From a bacterium (lineage in GTDB: Bacteria > Latescibacterota > UBA2968 > UBA8231): 32,559 nt of DNA. Location: the NCBI GenBank assembly GCA_027593305.1, contig JAQCJA010000003.1, positions 1-32,559 on the forward strand, in the 5' to 3' direction. Below the pieces are notes generated by a model. It was not told the DNA's origin. It saw only the letters and a list, made by a program, of their open reading frames with translations, and did not search any database. This document shows, piece by piece, positions 15,247 through 24,249 of the stretch. The number at the start of each line of letters is the position of its first letter. The first letter of the stretch is position 1. A program made the translations under genes and the position numbers.

Positions 15247-17658
15247 ATGTCCGAACTCGCACAGCGCTTCGTCGCAGGACGCAAGGGATCACAAGTCTCA
15301 GGTGTCCTGCTAACCGCCCTTGGGACCTTTCTGCTTGTCAGTCTCGTCTCATACTCACATTTCGATCCACCCAATTCCAGCCAGTTTCACAGTGGTACGA
15401 TCAACTGGGCGGGCAAGATTGGGGCGCACGTGTCGTACGGTCTGTTCGCAGCCGTCGGCCTCAGCGCCTACACACTGCCTGTGATCGCTCTCCTGTGGGG
15501 ATGGAATCGTCTCCGCCGCCGTGAAGTTCGCGCCGACGCCATGCGGACCGCCGGGTTGCTCGGCATCGCTACGTTCTCCTCCATTGCATCCGGACTGCCC
15601 ACCTGGTCGTCCTATACGGCTTTTGAACTGGGTGGCTGGCTGGGGACGTGGACAACGAACGTCTTCCTGGTTCCTTACACCGGCCGTGTCGGTTCCACGA
15701 TCCTGCTCTCAGCCCTGCTGTTGGCCTCCCTTCTGCTCGTCACCGACCTCGACCCACGTCGACTGCTGACGTTGCTCGCTGCTGCTGGCACACATGTCCA
15801 TGCCGCAGCAACCCGGGCGTTCGCCTCGATCCGGATCATCTCGGCCAGACTCGCCTCCGTCGGACGACGGGATGATCCAGAAGACTCTGAGCCCGAGGAG
15901 GATGACGACGACGACGAGGGGGAGGATGACGAGGAGGGCTTTGAAGGGCAGGATTCAGTCGCCGATGACGAAGAGCGACGGGAAACACGAACGCCACCAA
16001 AGCGTCTGCCAACCATCAGGAAGGACGAAATCCAGGTGCGGCGGCCCCCTGTTGCCGACGCTGTCCCTGTGAGGCCCACTCCCCCGGCTCCATCGCCCAC
16101 AGAGGACCAGGACCTGGCAAAGGAGTCAGACACGAGTGCCGGATCGGGCAAACTGCGCAAGAAAGGCGGACGCTACAAAGTTCCCGTCGTGAGCCTGCTT
16201 GATCCTGTTCCGAATGACCGGGGCGAGCCGGACCGGGAGTCGCTGCTGGCCAATGCGCGAATCCTTGAGGAAGCCATGGCGAACTTTGACGTGATGGGGA
16301 AAGTCGTCGAGATCAGCCCGGGCCCCGTCGTGACTCGTTACGAGGTTGAGCCGGCACCAGGGGTCAAGGTGGGACGAATCTCCGCCCTGGCTGATGACCT
16401 GGCTCGCGTCATGAGTGCCCAGGGCATACGCATCCAGGCCCCGGTCCCGGGAAAGTCCGTGGTTGGTGTTGAGATCGCCAATCATCATCGTGAAACGGTG
16501 TATCTGCGCGAAATCATCGATTCTCCAGCCTTCAAGAACTCTGAGTCTCTCATCACCATGGCGCTGGGCAAGACGATTGCCGGCGAAGACTTCGTCACAG
16601 ACATGGCGAAGATGCCGCACTTGCTCGTGGCAGGCGCCACGGGTGCTGGCAAGAGTGTGTGCATCAACGGCCTGATCTGCAGCATCCTGCTGCGCGCCAC
16701 GCCGGATCAGGTGCGGTTGCTCATGATCGATCCGAAGGTCGTGGAGTTGACGATGTACAACGGCATTCCGCATCTGCTTGTGCCCGTCATCACGGAGCCA
16801 AAAAAGGCATCGGAGGCACTCAAGTGGGCGGTGGCCGAGATGGAGGTCCGCTATCGGTCCCTGGCGCGAATGCATGTGCGCAACCTGGCCGACTACAACG
16901 CCAAAGTTGAGAAAGCGCTGGCCGAGCGCGCCGCCGCCGGTGATGCTGGCGCCGAGACTGAGGAGGCCGCCGCGGGTGAGGAACTGCGGAAATTGCCATT
17001 CATTGTCATCATCATCGACGAGTTCGCCGATCTGATGCTCACGGCACCAGCTGATGTCGAGACCTCTCTCATGGGGCTCGCGCAGAAGTCGCGCGCCGTT
17101 GGCATTCACATCATCCTGGCAACGCAACGCCCCTCGGTGAACGTGATCACGGGTGTGATCAAGGCGAACTTTCCGTCACGCATCGCTTTTCAGGTGGCCT
17201 CCAAGATCGACTCGCGGACAATTCTTGATATGAACGGCGCCGAACGCCTGCTCGGGCGTGGTGATATGTTGTTTCTGCCCAGTGGTCAAGGTGAGCCCAT
17301 CCGCATCCACGGCGCCTACATTTCCGGCGAGGAGACCGAACGACTCGTGGAGAAGATCAAAGAGAGTGGCTACGAGGTGGAGGAGGTCAAGGTCTTTGCC
17401 CCACGAGGTGACGCTTCCGGGGGGAACAGTGATCGGGACGAGTTGTTCGAGGATGCTGTCGCCATCGTTCTCGATACGCAACAGGCAAGCACCTCTTTCC
17501 TGCAGCGAAGAATGAAAGTGGGCTACTCGAGGGCCGCGCGTCTGATGGATGAACTGGAATCGGAGGGCATCGTCGGCCCCGCCGAGGGTGCCAAGCCACG
17601 GGAGATCCTCGTGGAGTCGGGGCCCAGCGCCTACGCGAAGGAGGATGATCTCAATTGA
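15247..17658 (+). CDS. ftsK: DNA translocase FtsK/SpoIIIE
   Basis: An 803-aa ATP-driven DNA pump that segregates chromosome ends at the division septum. The N-terminus has about four membrane helices (about 18-37, 62-84, 97-117, 150-170). A strongly acidic linker follows at about 209-246, with long runs of D and E. The motor holds Walker A GATGAGKSVC (about 463) and Walker B VIIIDEFADLM (about 585), then LATQRPSVNVITG. The C-terminal gamma winged-helix domain (QRRMKVGYSRAARLMDELE) should read KOPS-like sites. The linker is much shorter than in E. coli FtsK, so it is closer to SpoIIIE in size. The 129-base gap upstream is the only space over 100 bases within the long gene run, but I see no good promoter in it. 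The gene order ftsK-lolA also occurs in E. coli. Confidence 0.96.
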   Translation: MSELAQRFVAGRKGSQVSGVLLTALGTFLLVSLVSYSHFDPPNSSQFHSGTINWAGKIGAHVSYGLFAAVGLSAYTLPVIALLWGWNRLRRREVRADAMRTAGLLGIATFSSIASGLPTWSSYTAFELGGWLGTWTTNVFLVPYTGRVGSTILLSALLLASLLLVTDLDPRRLLTLLAAAGTHVHAAATRAFASIRIISARLASVGRRDDPEDSEPEEDDDDDEGEDDEEGFEGQDSVADDEERRETRTPPKRLPTIRKDEIQVRRPPVADAVPVRPTPPAPSPTEDQDLAKESDTSAGSGKLRKKGGRYKVPVVSLLDPVPNDRGEPDRESLLANARILEEAMANFDVMGKVVEISPGPVVTRYEVEPAPGVKVGRISALADDLARVMSAQGIRIQAPVPGKSVVGVEIANHHRETVYLREIIDSPAFKNSESLITMALGKTIAGEDFVTDMAKMPHLLVAGATGAGKSVCINGLICSILLRATPDQVRLLMIDPKVVELTMYNGIPHLLVPVITEPKKASEALKWAVAEMEVRYRSLARMHVRNLADYNAKVEKALAERAAAGDAGAETEEAAAGEELRKLPFIVIIIDEFADLMLTAPADVETSLMGLAQKSRAVGIHIILATQRPSVNVITGVIKANFPSRIAFQVASKIDSRTILDMNGAERLLGRGDMLFLPSGQGEPIRIHGAYISGEETERLVEKIKESGYEVEEVKVFAPRGDASGGNSDRDELFEDAVAIVLDTQQASTSFLQRRMKVGYSRAARLMDELESEGIVGPAEGAKPREILVESGPSAYAKEDDLN

Positions 17659-18323
17659 GACGGACCGCAGCGATCGGCCGATGCCTTGTTTTGTCTTGCC
17701 TGCTGTTGCCAATGGTGGCCCACGCCATCACCGGCGGAGAGGTTATCGAGCGAATGCAGGAGCGTTTCGCCGACGCCAAGTCCTACGAGGCCAGGTTCGA
17801 GAAGCAGTTCTACTGGGCCGTCCTGGATAAGAGCATGTCCCGCGAAGGCCATATCTATACGCGACGCCCGGGGCAGTTTCGCGTGGAGGTCGACGATGGA
17901 GACCTGGTCGTGGCCGATGGTACGACCATCTGGGCCTATAACAAGGCGAACGACCAGGTCATCGTGTCGCACTACGAAGGCGAACTGCGGACGCCCTGGG
18001 AGATCCTCGTGCAGTACACCGACGGATATCGACCTGTGTCGGTCAAAGAGACAAAGATCGATGGCCAGCAGGCATATGAGTTGACCCTGCAGCCCCGCGA
18101 TGACGTGCCGGCCCATCTCCGGTTGCAGCGCATGCGTGTCTGGGTTGAGCGCAAGGACTGGTATCTGCTGCGCGTCGAGCAAGTCGAGGCCAATGATGAT
18201 GTTCGCACCTACATCCTCAAGGATCACCGCAAGGACAAGAAGCTGAAGGACGAACTCTTCACCTTTCTTGCGCCAGAAGGCGCACAGGTCGTCGATCAAC
18301 GCGTCACTCCCGGCGGACCGTGA
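17655..18323 (+). CDS. lolA: Outer-membrane lipoprotein carrier protein LolA
   Basis: A 222-aa periplasmic chaperone that carries lipoproteins from the LolCDE exporter to the outer membrane. There is a clear signal peptide (LVLSCLLLPMVAHA-ITGG). LolA-like features follow: MQERFADAKSYEARFEKQF, an RRPGQFRVEV segment, DGTTIWAYN, and the half-barrel strands to the end. The start is TTG at 17655, overlapping the ftsK stop (TTGA); it is the only start that gives a full signal peptide. Coupling to ftsK mirrors the lolA position next to ftsK in gammaproteobacteria. The matching exporter genes lie 3.4 kb downstream in the same gene run. Confidence 0.88.
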   Translation: MRRTAAIGRCLVLSCLLLPMVAHAITGGEVIERMQERFADAKSYEARFEKQFYWAVLDKSMSREGHIYTRRPGQFRVEVDDGDLVVADGTTIWAYNKANDQVIVSHYEGELRTPWEILVQYTDGYRPVSVKETKIDGQQAYELTLQPRDDVPAHLRLQRMRVWVERKDWYLLRVEQVEANDDVRTYILKDHRKDKKLKDELFTFLAPEGAQVVDQRVTPGGP

Positions 18324-20029
18324 CGCGCTGCAGGCTTCCTGCCGCCATGTTGGTACTGCTGTGTGCCGCACCGCTGATGGCGACCGAGGCGTTGTGGGTT
18401 TTCCTGGCGGATAAGCCTGCAGCAGATGGTCGCCGAATAGATTGGTCCACAGGGCATACAGCAACCCGCCAGCAGTTGGATCAATCTGTGGATGCCACGT
18501 ATCTGCAGGCCGTACTGGCAACCGGCGTGGTCGTGCGCCAGCGTTCGCGCTGGTTCAATGCGGTCAGCGTCACGGCCACTGCTGACCAGGTGCAGGAGCT
18601 TCGGGCGCTGCCCTTCGTACTCGATGTGCGTCCCGTGCGGAGCTTTCACCGGACGCCGGCGCCGGCCACCGCAAGTGTACCCGCATCCCGCAGAGCAGGT
18701 GCGGCGTTGGACTACGGAGAATCCTTTGAACAGAACGCCGCCGTCGCAGCACATCTGTTGCACGCCCGTGATGTGATGGGCCAGGGGGTGCGCGTCGCGA
18801 TCATTGATGCCGGTTTCAACTGGCAGGACCATCAGGCTTTTGCCAGTCTCAACGTCCTCGCCTGGCGGGATTTTCTCAATGATGACAACGACGTCGGTGA
18901 TGAGACGGACGAGCCGATCACTGGCAACGAGATAGAGACTGGCCAGAACCTCCACGGCACCGAAGTGCTCGGGGTGATCGCCGGCTATGATCCCGGACGA
19001 CTCGTAGGAATCGCGCCCCGCGCGCACTACCTGCTGGCCAAGACGGAGGACGCCCGTGTCGATGATCGGGGTGTGGAACTCGACCCGCCGACGGAGGAGG
19101 ACCGGTGGATCGCTGCCCTTGAGTGGGCCGACAGTCTGGGGGCACAGATCGTCAGTTCATCGCTTGGCTACATCACCTTCGATGATGGCACGGGATATGA
19201 ATACGAAGACCTGGATGGCCGGACGGCACTCACGACACGTGCCGCCGAGCTGGCGGTCGCTCGAGGCATCGTTGTTGTTGTGGCCGCCGGCAACGAGGGC
19301 AACACGAGTTGGCACCACATCACGGTCCCCGCCGACGGTGCAGGTGTCATCGCCGTCGGTGCCGTTCATCCAGTGAACAGCGGCCTCGCCTTCTTCAGTT
19401 CCAGGGGACCAACAGCAGATGGGCGTATCAAGCCCGACGTGGTGGCGCCGGGGCAGCAGATTGTCACCGTCACCGGCAGGGGAGCCGGGTCGTCGTCGCT
19501 CCCATTCAGCCTGCAGGAATATCGTCGGCTGAGCGGCACGTCATTTTCGGCACCCATCGTCAGTGGCGCCTGCGCACTTCTGCTGCAACTGCATCCGACC
19601 TGGACACCCGGGGAGGTGGCGGACGCACTGCGCTCCACGGCAACCGATCTGGGCCCAGCGGGACCCGACACCCTCTTTGGGTGGGGCCTGATCGATGTTG
19701 CCAAGGCGAGCGGACTCGACGCGATCATCCCCGAGATCAGCCTGGCGGCAGCGCCCTTTCCGAACCCCGCCCGTGGCCCGGCGCCGACGATCCACTTCCC
19801 CGTTGCGTTGCATGCAACGGAGAATGTATCCCTGTCACTTTTCGACGCGGCGGGAGAACTGGTGGACCGCGTCGAACCCAGGCGCCTACCCCCGGGAGAC
19901 TACACCAGTCCCACCCTGGCCCCCAGATGGCACGTACCGGAGCGCCTCGCGGATGGTGTCTACCTGTACGTTCTCTCCAGTGAAACGCTCCACTACACAG
20001 GAAAGGTCGCGGTTCTGCGAACTCGCTAG
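18320..20029 (+). CDS. Secreted subtilisin-like serine protease (S8) with C-terminal sorting-type tail
   Basis: A 569-aa exported S8 peptidase. A signal peptide (residues 1-22) is followed by an I9-like propeptide region (about 25-110). The catalytic domain has Asp163 (AIIDAGF), His212 (NLHGTEVLG), the oxyanion Asn325 (AAGNEGN) and Ser408 (SGTSFSAPIVSG), so the triad is complete. The last 85 residues form a short FlgD-Ig-like tail (FPNPARGPAPTIHF, LSLFDAAGELVD, LADGVYLYVLSS), a diverged version of the YPNPFNP domain in the other secreted proteins. It starts with GTG at 18320 overlapping the lolA stop (GTGA). Proteolysis at or outside the outer membrane is likely; the substrate is unknown. Confidence 0.92.
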   Translation: MTRCRLPAAMLVLLCAAPLMATEALWVFLADKPAADGRRIDWSTGHTATRQQLDQSVDATYLQAVLATGVVVRQRSRWFNAVSVTATADQVQELRALPFVLDVRPVRSFHRTPAPATASVPASRRAGAALDYGESFEQNAAVAAHLLHARDVMGQGVRVAIIDAGFNWQDHQAFASLNVLAWRDFLNDDNDVGDETDEPITGNEIETGQNLHGTEVLGVIAGYDPGRLVGIAPRAHYLLAKTEDARVDDRGVELDPPTEEDRWIAALEWADSLGAQIVSSSLGYITFDDGTGYEYEDLDGRTALTTRAAELAVARGIVVVVAAGNEGNTSWHHITVPADGAGVIAVGAVHPVNSGLAFFSSRGPTADGRIKPDVVAPGQQIVTVTGRGAGSSSLPFSLQEYRRLSGTSFSAPIVSGACALLLQLHPTWTPGEVADALRSTATDLGPAGPDTLFGWGLIDVAKASGLDAIIPEISLAAAPFPNPARGPAPTIHFPVALHATENVSLSLFDAAGELVDRVEPRRLPPGDYTSPTLAPRWHVPERLADGVYLYVLSSETLHYTGKVAVLRTR

Positions 20030-20089
20030 AAGCTTCGCCATGTGGCAAGCGGGTTCTCCAGCGAGTACCTTCGTTGTGCGGAGACTCTG

Positions 20090-20620
20090 ATGACATCCAC
20101 GCCTACTGACGCAGCCGCCCACGGGCGGCCGGCACCGACGCGCCGTGTCCGGAACCAACGGCAGATGCGGACGCTGAACCGCATGGGGCTGCTCTGCAGT
20201 GCCGTCTTCATACCGGTATATGTTGCGATCAGACTCACCGGGGGATCAACAGCGAAGCTTGATGAGCTACCGGACCTGCTGAGTCGGATCCAGACACCCG
20301 TTGTCTGGGAAGTACCTGAAAACGGCGTGCGCTACGAGACGTTCTTCCACGGATATCCGGATGCGGGCTACAAGTTCGTCGTCGTCAGAGTACAGATGGA
20401 GGCCCGCATGAAAATCGGGTACGACATTGTCCCAAGATGTTTCCAGTTGGTGGATGATACCGGGCTCCGTCACTACCCGCTGACTCACTCGCCGATTTTT
20501 ATTCATCTCGGCGACAAATTCAAACTCGATCGAGATGACACTCTCGACGAGGAACTTCTGTTCGAAATCCCCAAGGCTGCCAGTGCCGACCGGCTCACTT
20601 TCGAACGCTACCAGGAGTAA
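20090..20620 (+). CDS. Single-pass membrane protein of unknown function
   Basis: A 176-aa protein with a basic, proline-rich N-terminus, one transmembrane helix at about 32-49 (GLLCSAVFIPVYVAIRL), and an exported beta-rich domain (about 70-176). The exported part, with YKFVVVRVQMEARMK, FQLVDDTGLRHYPL and ELLFEIPKAA, resembles DUF4352-like/Ig-like extracellular domains, which often bind or shield surface partners. That resemblance is by pattern only. The ATG at 20090 is supported by GGAG six bases upstream; a GTG at 20042 in the same frame is less likely. It lies 60 bases after the protease and 7 before prfB. Confidence 0.7.
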   Translation: MTSTPTDAAAHGRPAPTRRVRNQRQMRTLNRMGLLCSAVFIPVYVAIRLTGGSTAKLDELPDLLSRIQTPVVWEVPENGVRYETFFHGYPDAGYKFVVVRVQMEARMKIGYDIVPRCFQLVDDTGLRHYPLTHSPIFIHLGDKFKLDRDDTLDEELLFEIPKAASADRLTFERYQE

Positions 20621-20627
20621 GGTTGCT

Positions 20628-21726
20628 ATGGCTACTCTCGACGAGACGATCTCCGACTGCCAGATTCGGCTTGAACGGTTGCGAGGGTATCTTTGACGTC
20701 GACCTGCGACGTCGACGACTTACCGAACTCGAGGAGCAAATGGCGGTCGGCGATTTCTGGAACGACCGGCAAAGAGGGCAGACCGTATCGCGTGAGGCCC
20801 GTGAGTTGCGCGCCATCCTCGGACCCTTCGCGGCTCTGCACTCACGTATAGCGGACTTATGTGAATTGCACCAAATGAGCACGGAGGAGGGTGACGAGAC
20901 CTCTCTCTCCGAGTTCGAGGCCGAGGCCGCCTCTCTGTTGGTCGAACTCGATCATATGGAGTTCCTGGCGATTCTGTCGGATCCAGATGACTCGAAAGAT
21001 GCCATTCTCGAGATCCATCCTGGCGCCGGCGGGACCGAAGCCGCCGATTGGGCCGAGATGCTGATGCGCCTCTATCAGCGCTGGATCGAGCGGCGCGAGT
21101 TCGAGGCGGAGGTGATGGACCTGGTGCCCGGAGACGAGGCGGGAATCAAGTCTGTCACGATCGAAGTGAAAGGCAGCTACGCATATGGTTACCTCAAGGC
21201 CGAGGCCGGTGTCCATCGCCTTGTGCGGATATCACCGTTCGACGCACAGAAACGGCGGCATACCTCTTTCGCCAGTGTCTTCGTCTACCCTCAGGTAGAC
21301 GAAATGCCAGAGGTGGAATTGAAGGATGTGGACATCCAGGTCGATGTCTACAAGGCAGGCGGTGCCGGGGGGCAACACGTGAACAAGACCTCATCCGCCG
21401 TGCGCATGACCCACCTGCCGACGGGTATCACGGTGTCATGCCAGAATGAGCGCTCGCAGTTGAAAAACAAGGGCGCCGCTCGCAAGGTCCTGACGGCCAG
21501 GGTCTACGCTTTCTACAAGCAGGAAGAATTGAAGAAAATTGCGGCCGTAGAGAGCACGAAGATGGCCATCGATTTTGGCAGCCAGATTCGTTCCTATGTC
21601 TTCCAGCCGTACACGATGGTGAAAGACCACCGAACCGGACACGAGTCAGGCAACCTCCAGGCCATCATGGATGGTGACATCGACAAGTTCATCGAAGCCT
21701 ATCTGACAGCGGCCCGGGCAAAGTAG
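20628..21726 (+). CDS. prfB: Peptide chain release factor 2 (programmed +1 frameshift)
   Basis: Release factor 2, which ends translation at UGA and UAA. The zero frame starts at the ATG at 20628 and runs 22 codons to an in-frame TGA at 20694. A +1 shift at CTT-TGA-C then joins it to the main frame from 20695, giving 365 aa. The stop-codon-reading tripeptide SPF is at 202-204 and the peptidyl-hydrolysis GGQ at 247-249, within three residues of the E. coli positions. The sequence GAGGGTATCTTTGAC at the shift matches the classic RF2 autoregulation site. The gene is therefore intact, not a pseudogene. It sits between a small membrane protein and lolC/E with gaps of 7 and 6 bases. Confidence 0.97.
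20684..20697 (+). promoter_or_regulatory. RF2 programmed +1 frameshift site
   Basis: AGGG (20684-20687) acts as an internal Shine-Dalgarno. It is followed by TAT, the slippery CTT (20691-20693), TGA (20694-20696) and C. When RF2 is scarce, the ribosome pauses at UGA and slips from CUU to UUU. This is established for prfB in E. coli and many bacteria; the motif here is seen directly. Confidence 0.93.
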
Positions 21727-21732
21727 GCCGTC

Positions 21733-22986
21733 GTGTCGTACGAACTTTTTGTCGCCCGACGGTACCTGAAAGCCAAACACCGCTCCGGGTTTCTTTCTGT
21801 CATCAGTTTCATTGCCGTGGGCGGCGTGATCCTGGGCGTTGCTGCCCTCGTGATCATGCTCTCTGTGACCAACGGGTTCTCTGGTGAGGTGAAGAACCGT
21901 CTGATCGGCATGAACGCCCATGTCAGCATCGGCCGGTACTATGGCGCTCCCATCGAACAAGCCGATACACTCCTGGCCCATATCGTGAAGATGCCCGTAG
22001 TTCGAGGCGCCGCACCGATCGTCGAAGCGAAATTGGGGTTGTATACCAATGACGGTGATTTTTCTGGGGTCATCGTCTGGGGCATTGACCCGCAGAACTT
22101 CGGCCAGGTGTCTGATCTGCCGAAGCATCTGGAATACGATAAGCAGGGGCAGTTTCACTTTGATCCGCCAGAGGGTGAGAAGTACCCGGGAATCATTGTG
22201 GGGGCGTCTCTGGCGAATCGTCTGCGCATCGGCGTCGGTGACCGTGTCTTTCTTCTGTCGATCCAGAAGCGGCCCATCGAGGAGGTGTTGATGGACGGTC
22301 TGGCACCCAAGTATCACCCCTATGTCGTGACCGATCTCTTCGCCAGTGGTATGTATCACTACGACGACACCTTTGCCTTTGTGGGCCTCGACGAAGCTCG
22401 CCGCATGCTGGCGATGGATGGCGTGTCCGCCATCCATCTGCGCATAGATGATCTGGATGATGCGACGACGCTTCGCGACGAACTCGACGAAGATCTGGGT
22501 TACCCCTTCCACGTCACGGACTGGACACAGCAGTTTCCCGAACTGTTCCACTGGATGGAGCTGGAGAAGATCGTGATCTTCACGGCCCTGAGTCTGATCA
22601 TCGTCGTTGCTGCTTTCAATATCATGTCGATCCTGACGATGTCGATCCTGATCAAGACGCCCGAGATCGGTATCCTTCGAGCCATGGGTGCCCAGGCCAA
22701 AGGGATTGGCCGTGTCTTTATCTTTCAGGGCATGTTCATCGGCGTCTTCGGCACGGCATTGGGATGCCTGATCGGGCTCGCCGTGTGTGTCGTACAGGAT
22801 CGTCTGCAGATTATCTCCATCCCAAGTGACATCTACATCATCAGTTCTCTGCCGGTCGACATGCAGCCCCTTGACTTCGTCGCAGTATCCGTCATGAGTA
22901 TCGTCATCTGCCTGCTGGCGGCGGTCATTCCAGCACGCAAGGCTGCCTCTTTGGAACCTGTCGAAGCCATCCGTTACATCATGTGA
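21733..22986 (+). CDS. Lipoprotein-releasing ABC transporter permease LolC/LolE
   Basis: A 417-aa inner-membrane permease of the LolCDE type, which pulls lipoproteins out of the inner membrane and passes them to LolA. It has the MacB/LolE layout: one N-terminal helix (about 20-46, FLSVISFIAVGGVILGVAAL), a large periplasmic domain (about 50-270), then three helices (about 277-303, 322-350, 372-402). The N-terminal motif YELFVARRYLKAKHR is typical of the family. It starts with GTG at 21733, six bases after prfB. Only one permease gene is present beside the ATPase, so the transporter may be a homodimer, as in species with a single LolF. The gene could therefore be called lolC, lolE or lolF. Confidence 0.9.
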   Translation: MSYELFVARRYLKAKHRSGFLSVISFIAVGGVILGVAALVIMLSVTNGFSGEVKNRLIGMNAHVSIGRYYGAPIEQADTLLAHIVKMPVVRGAAPIVEAKLGLYTNDGDFSGVIVWGIDPQNFGQVSDLPKHLEYDKQGQFHFDPPEGEKYPGIIVGASLANRLRIGVGDRVFLLSIQKRPIEEVLMDGLAPKYHPYVVTDLFASGMYHYDDTFAFVGLDEARRMLAMDGVSAIHLRIDDLDDATTLRDELDEDLGYPFHVTDWTQQFPELFHWMELEKIVIFTALSLIIVVAAFNIMSILTMSILIKTPEIGILRAMGAQAKGIGRVFIFQGMFIGVFGTALGCLIGLAVCVVQDRLQIISIPSDIYIISSLPVDMQPLDFVAVSVMSIVICLLAAVIPARKAASLEPVEAIRYIM

Positions 22987-23708
22987 CTGCAATGAGAATC
23001 GATGAATCGACAACCGTTGAGACCTTGTCACCTCGTGGCATCGTCCTGCGTGCGAAGGATGTGCGCAAGGTCTACCGCAGCGGCGACCAGGACCTCGAGG
23101 TGCTGCGGGGGATCAATATTGAACTCCGGGAAGGCGAGACCGTCGCCATTACCGGTGCATCCGGAGTGGGCAAGAGCACGCTGCTCCACATCCTGGGCGC
23201 CCTGGATCGACCAACAGAGGGCCAGCTGCAGATCCGTGACGTCGACGTTCTGGCACTCAACGACGACGATCGGGCGCAGTTCCGTAATCGGCACGTGGGC
23301 TTTGTTTTCCAGTTTCACAATCTTCTGCCAGAGTTTACCGCACTGGAGAATGTGATGATGCCAGCCCTGATCGCCCGACACGCTGATGGAATGGAACCCA
23401 GGGCAAGAGATCTGCTGTCCCTCGTGGGCCTCGATCACCGTCTTGAGCACCGGCCTGGCGAGCTCTCCGGTGGCGAGTGTCAACGGGTCGCGGTCGCCCG
23501 GGCTCTCATCATGAAACCCGAGCTTGTCCTGGCCGACGAGCCTTCCGGCAATCTGGATCACGAGTCCAGCGACCGCCTGCACGGCCTGCTTCGCGAACTG
23601 GCGAGCGCCGAGAACCAGGCTTTCCTGGTCATGACGCATGACAGAGACCTTGCCGCCAGTCTCGATCGATCGGGGCATATCGATGCCGGTCGTCTGGATC
23701 TCAACTGA
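22983..23708 (+). CDS. lolD: Lipoprotein-releasing ABC transporter ATPase LolD
   Basis: A 241-aa ABC ATPase that powers the permease encoded just upstream. Walker A is GASGVGKST (58-66), the Q-loop region FQFHNLLPEFTALENV is LolD/MacB-like, the signature is LSGGECQRVAVARAL (Glu where Gln is usual), Walker B is LVLADEPSGNLD, and the switch His is in MTHD. It starts with GTG at 22983, overlapping the permease stop (GTGA). An ATG four codons in (22992) is an alternative start. The N-terminus is about 18 residues longer than is usual for LolD. It ends three bases before mcsA. Confidence 0.92.
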   Translation: MTAMRIDESTTVETLSPRGIVLRAKDVRKVYRSGDQDLEVLRGINIELREGETVAITGASGVGKSTLLHILGALDRPTEGQLQIRDVDVLALNDDDRAQFRNRHVGFVFQFHNLLPEFTALENVMMPALIARHADGMEPRARDLLSLVGLDHRLEHRPGELSGGECQRVAVARALIMKPELVLADEPSGNLDHESSDRLHGLLRELASAENQAFLVMTHDRDLAASLDRSGHIDAGRLDLN

Positions 23709-23711
23709 GCC

Positions 23712-24236
23712 ATGATCTGTGACATCTGCAACAAGCGCCAGGCAACGATCGAGTTCACGGCAATCGCAGGGGACGCGAAAAAGACGCTGCACCTTTGCCA
23801 GGAGTGCTCCAAACAGCAGGGCCAGAAAACGGAACCCGTGAAGCTGGCGCATGTGCCGACGGATGCGAAGAAAGTGGATGTCGTCATCGGCCAGCTGGCT
23901 GGTGCCGAGGCAGGCAAGGGTCTGTGTCCGGGCTGCGGTATGACGTATGAGGAGTTCCGCAAGGTTGGCCGCCTGGGTTGTTCGCAGTGCTACGCAGCTT
24001 TCGGTACACCTCTGCGGCGACTGTTGAAACGCATCCACGGATCCGATCTGCATGTCGGCCGCGGTCCCAGGGCGCCCACTCCGGTTCCCGAGCATGGGGA
24101 CTCCCGAACAGGCACGACGGCTGTCAACGCAGAAGATCTGCGCTCGGAACTGGCAGCAGCTGTCAATGCCGAAGACTACGAACGAGCGGCGGATCTGCGC
24201 GATCGCATCGCCCGCCTGCAGGAAGAGGGCTCTTGA
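23712..24236 (+). CDS. mcsA: McsA-like zinc protein with UVR motif
   Basis: A 174-aa adaptor with four CxxC pairs (Cys3/6, 29/32, 72/75, 90/93) that should bind zinc, and a C-terminal UVR motif (about 141-172, LRSELAAAVNAEDYERAADL). In Bacillus, McsA activates the protein-arginine kinase McsB and helps deliver substrates to ClpC. The family length and layout match. The ATG at 23712 lies three bases after lolD, with only a weak ribosome site. The mcsA-mcsB-clpC order is the same as in Firmicutes, but the ctsR repressor gene that usually leads the cluster is replaced by lolC/E-lolD. Confidence 0.9.
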   Translation: MICDICNKRQATIEFTAIAGDAKKTLHLCQECSKQQGQKTEPVKLAHVPTDAKKVDVVIGQLAGAEAGKGLCPGCGMTYEEFRKVGRLGCSQCYAAFGTPLRRLLKRIHGSDLHVGRGPRAPTPVPEHGDSRTGTTAVNAEDLRSELAAAVNAEDYERAADLRDRIARLQEEGS

Positions 24237-24249
24237 AAGAGGCGGGCTC

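Noticed and set aside
20628..20696. prfB as a pseudogene because of the in-frame TGA
   Set aside because: The stop is part of the classic programmed frameshift site and the rest of the gene is complete.
24052..24249. A longer mcsB beginning inside mcsA
   Set aside because: The extension would overlap mcsA by about 185 bases and has no homology pattern; the TTG at 24250 has a good ribosome site and correct family spacing.
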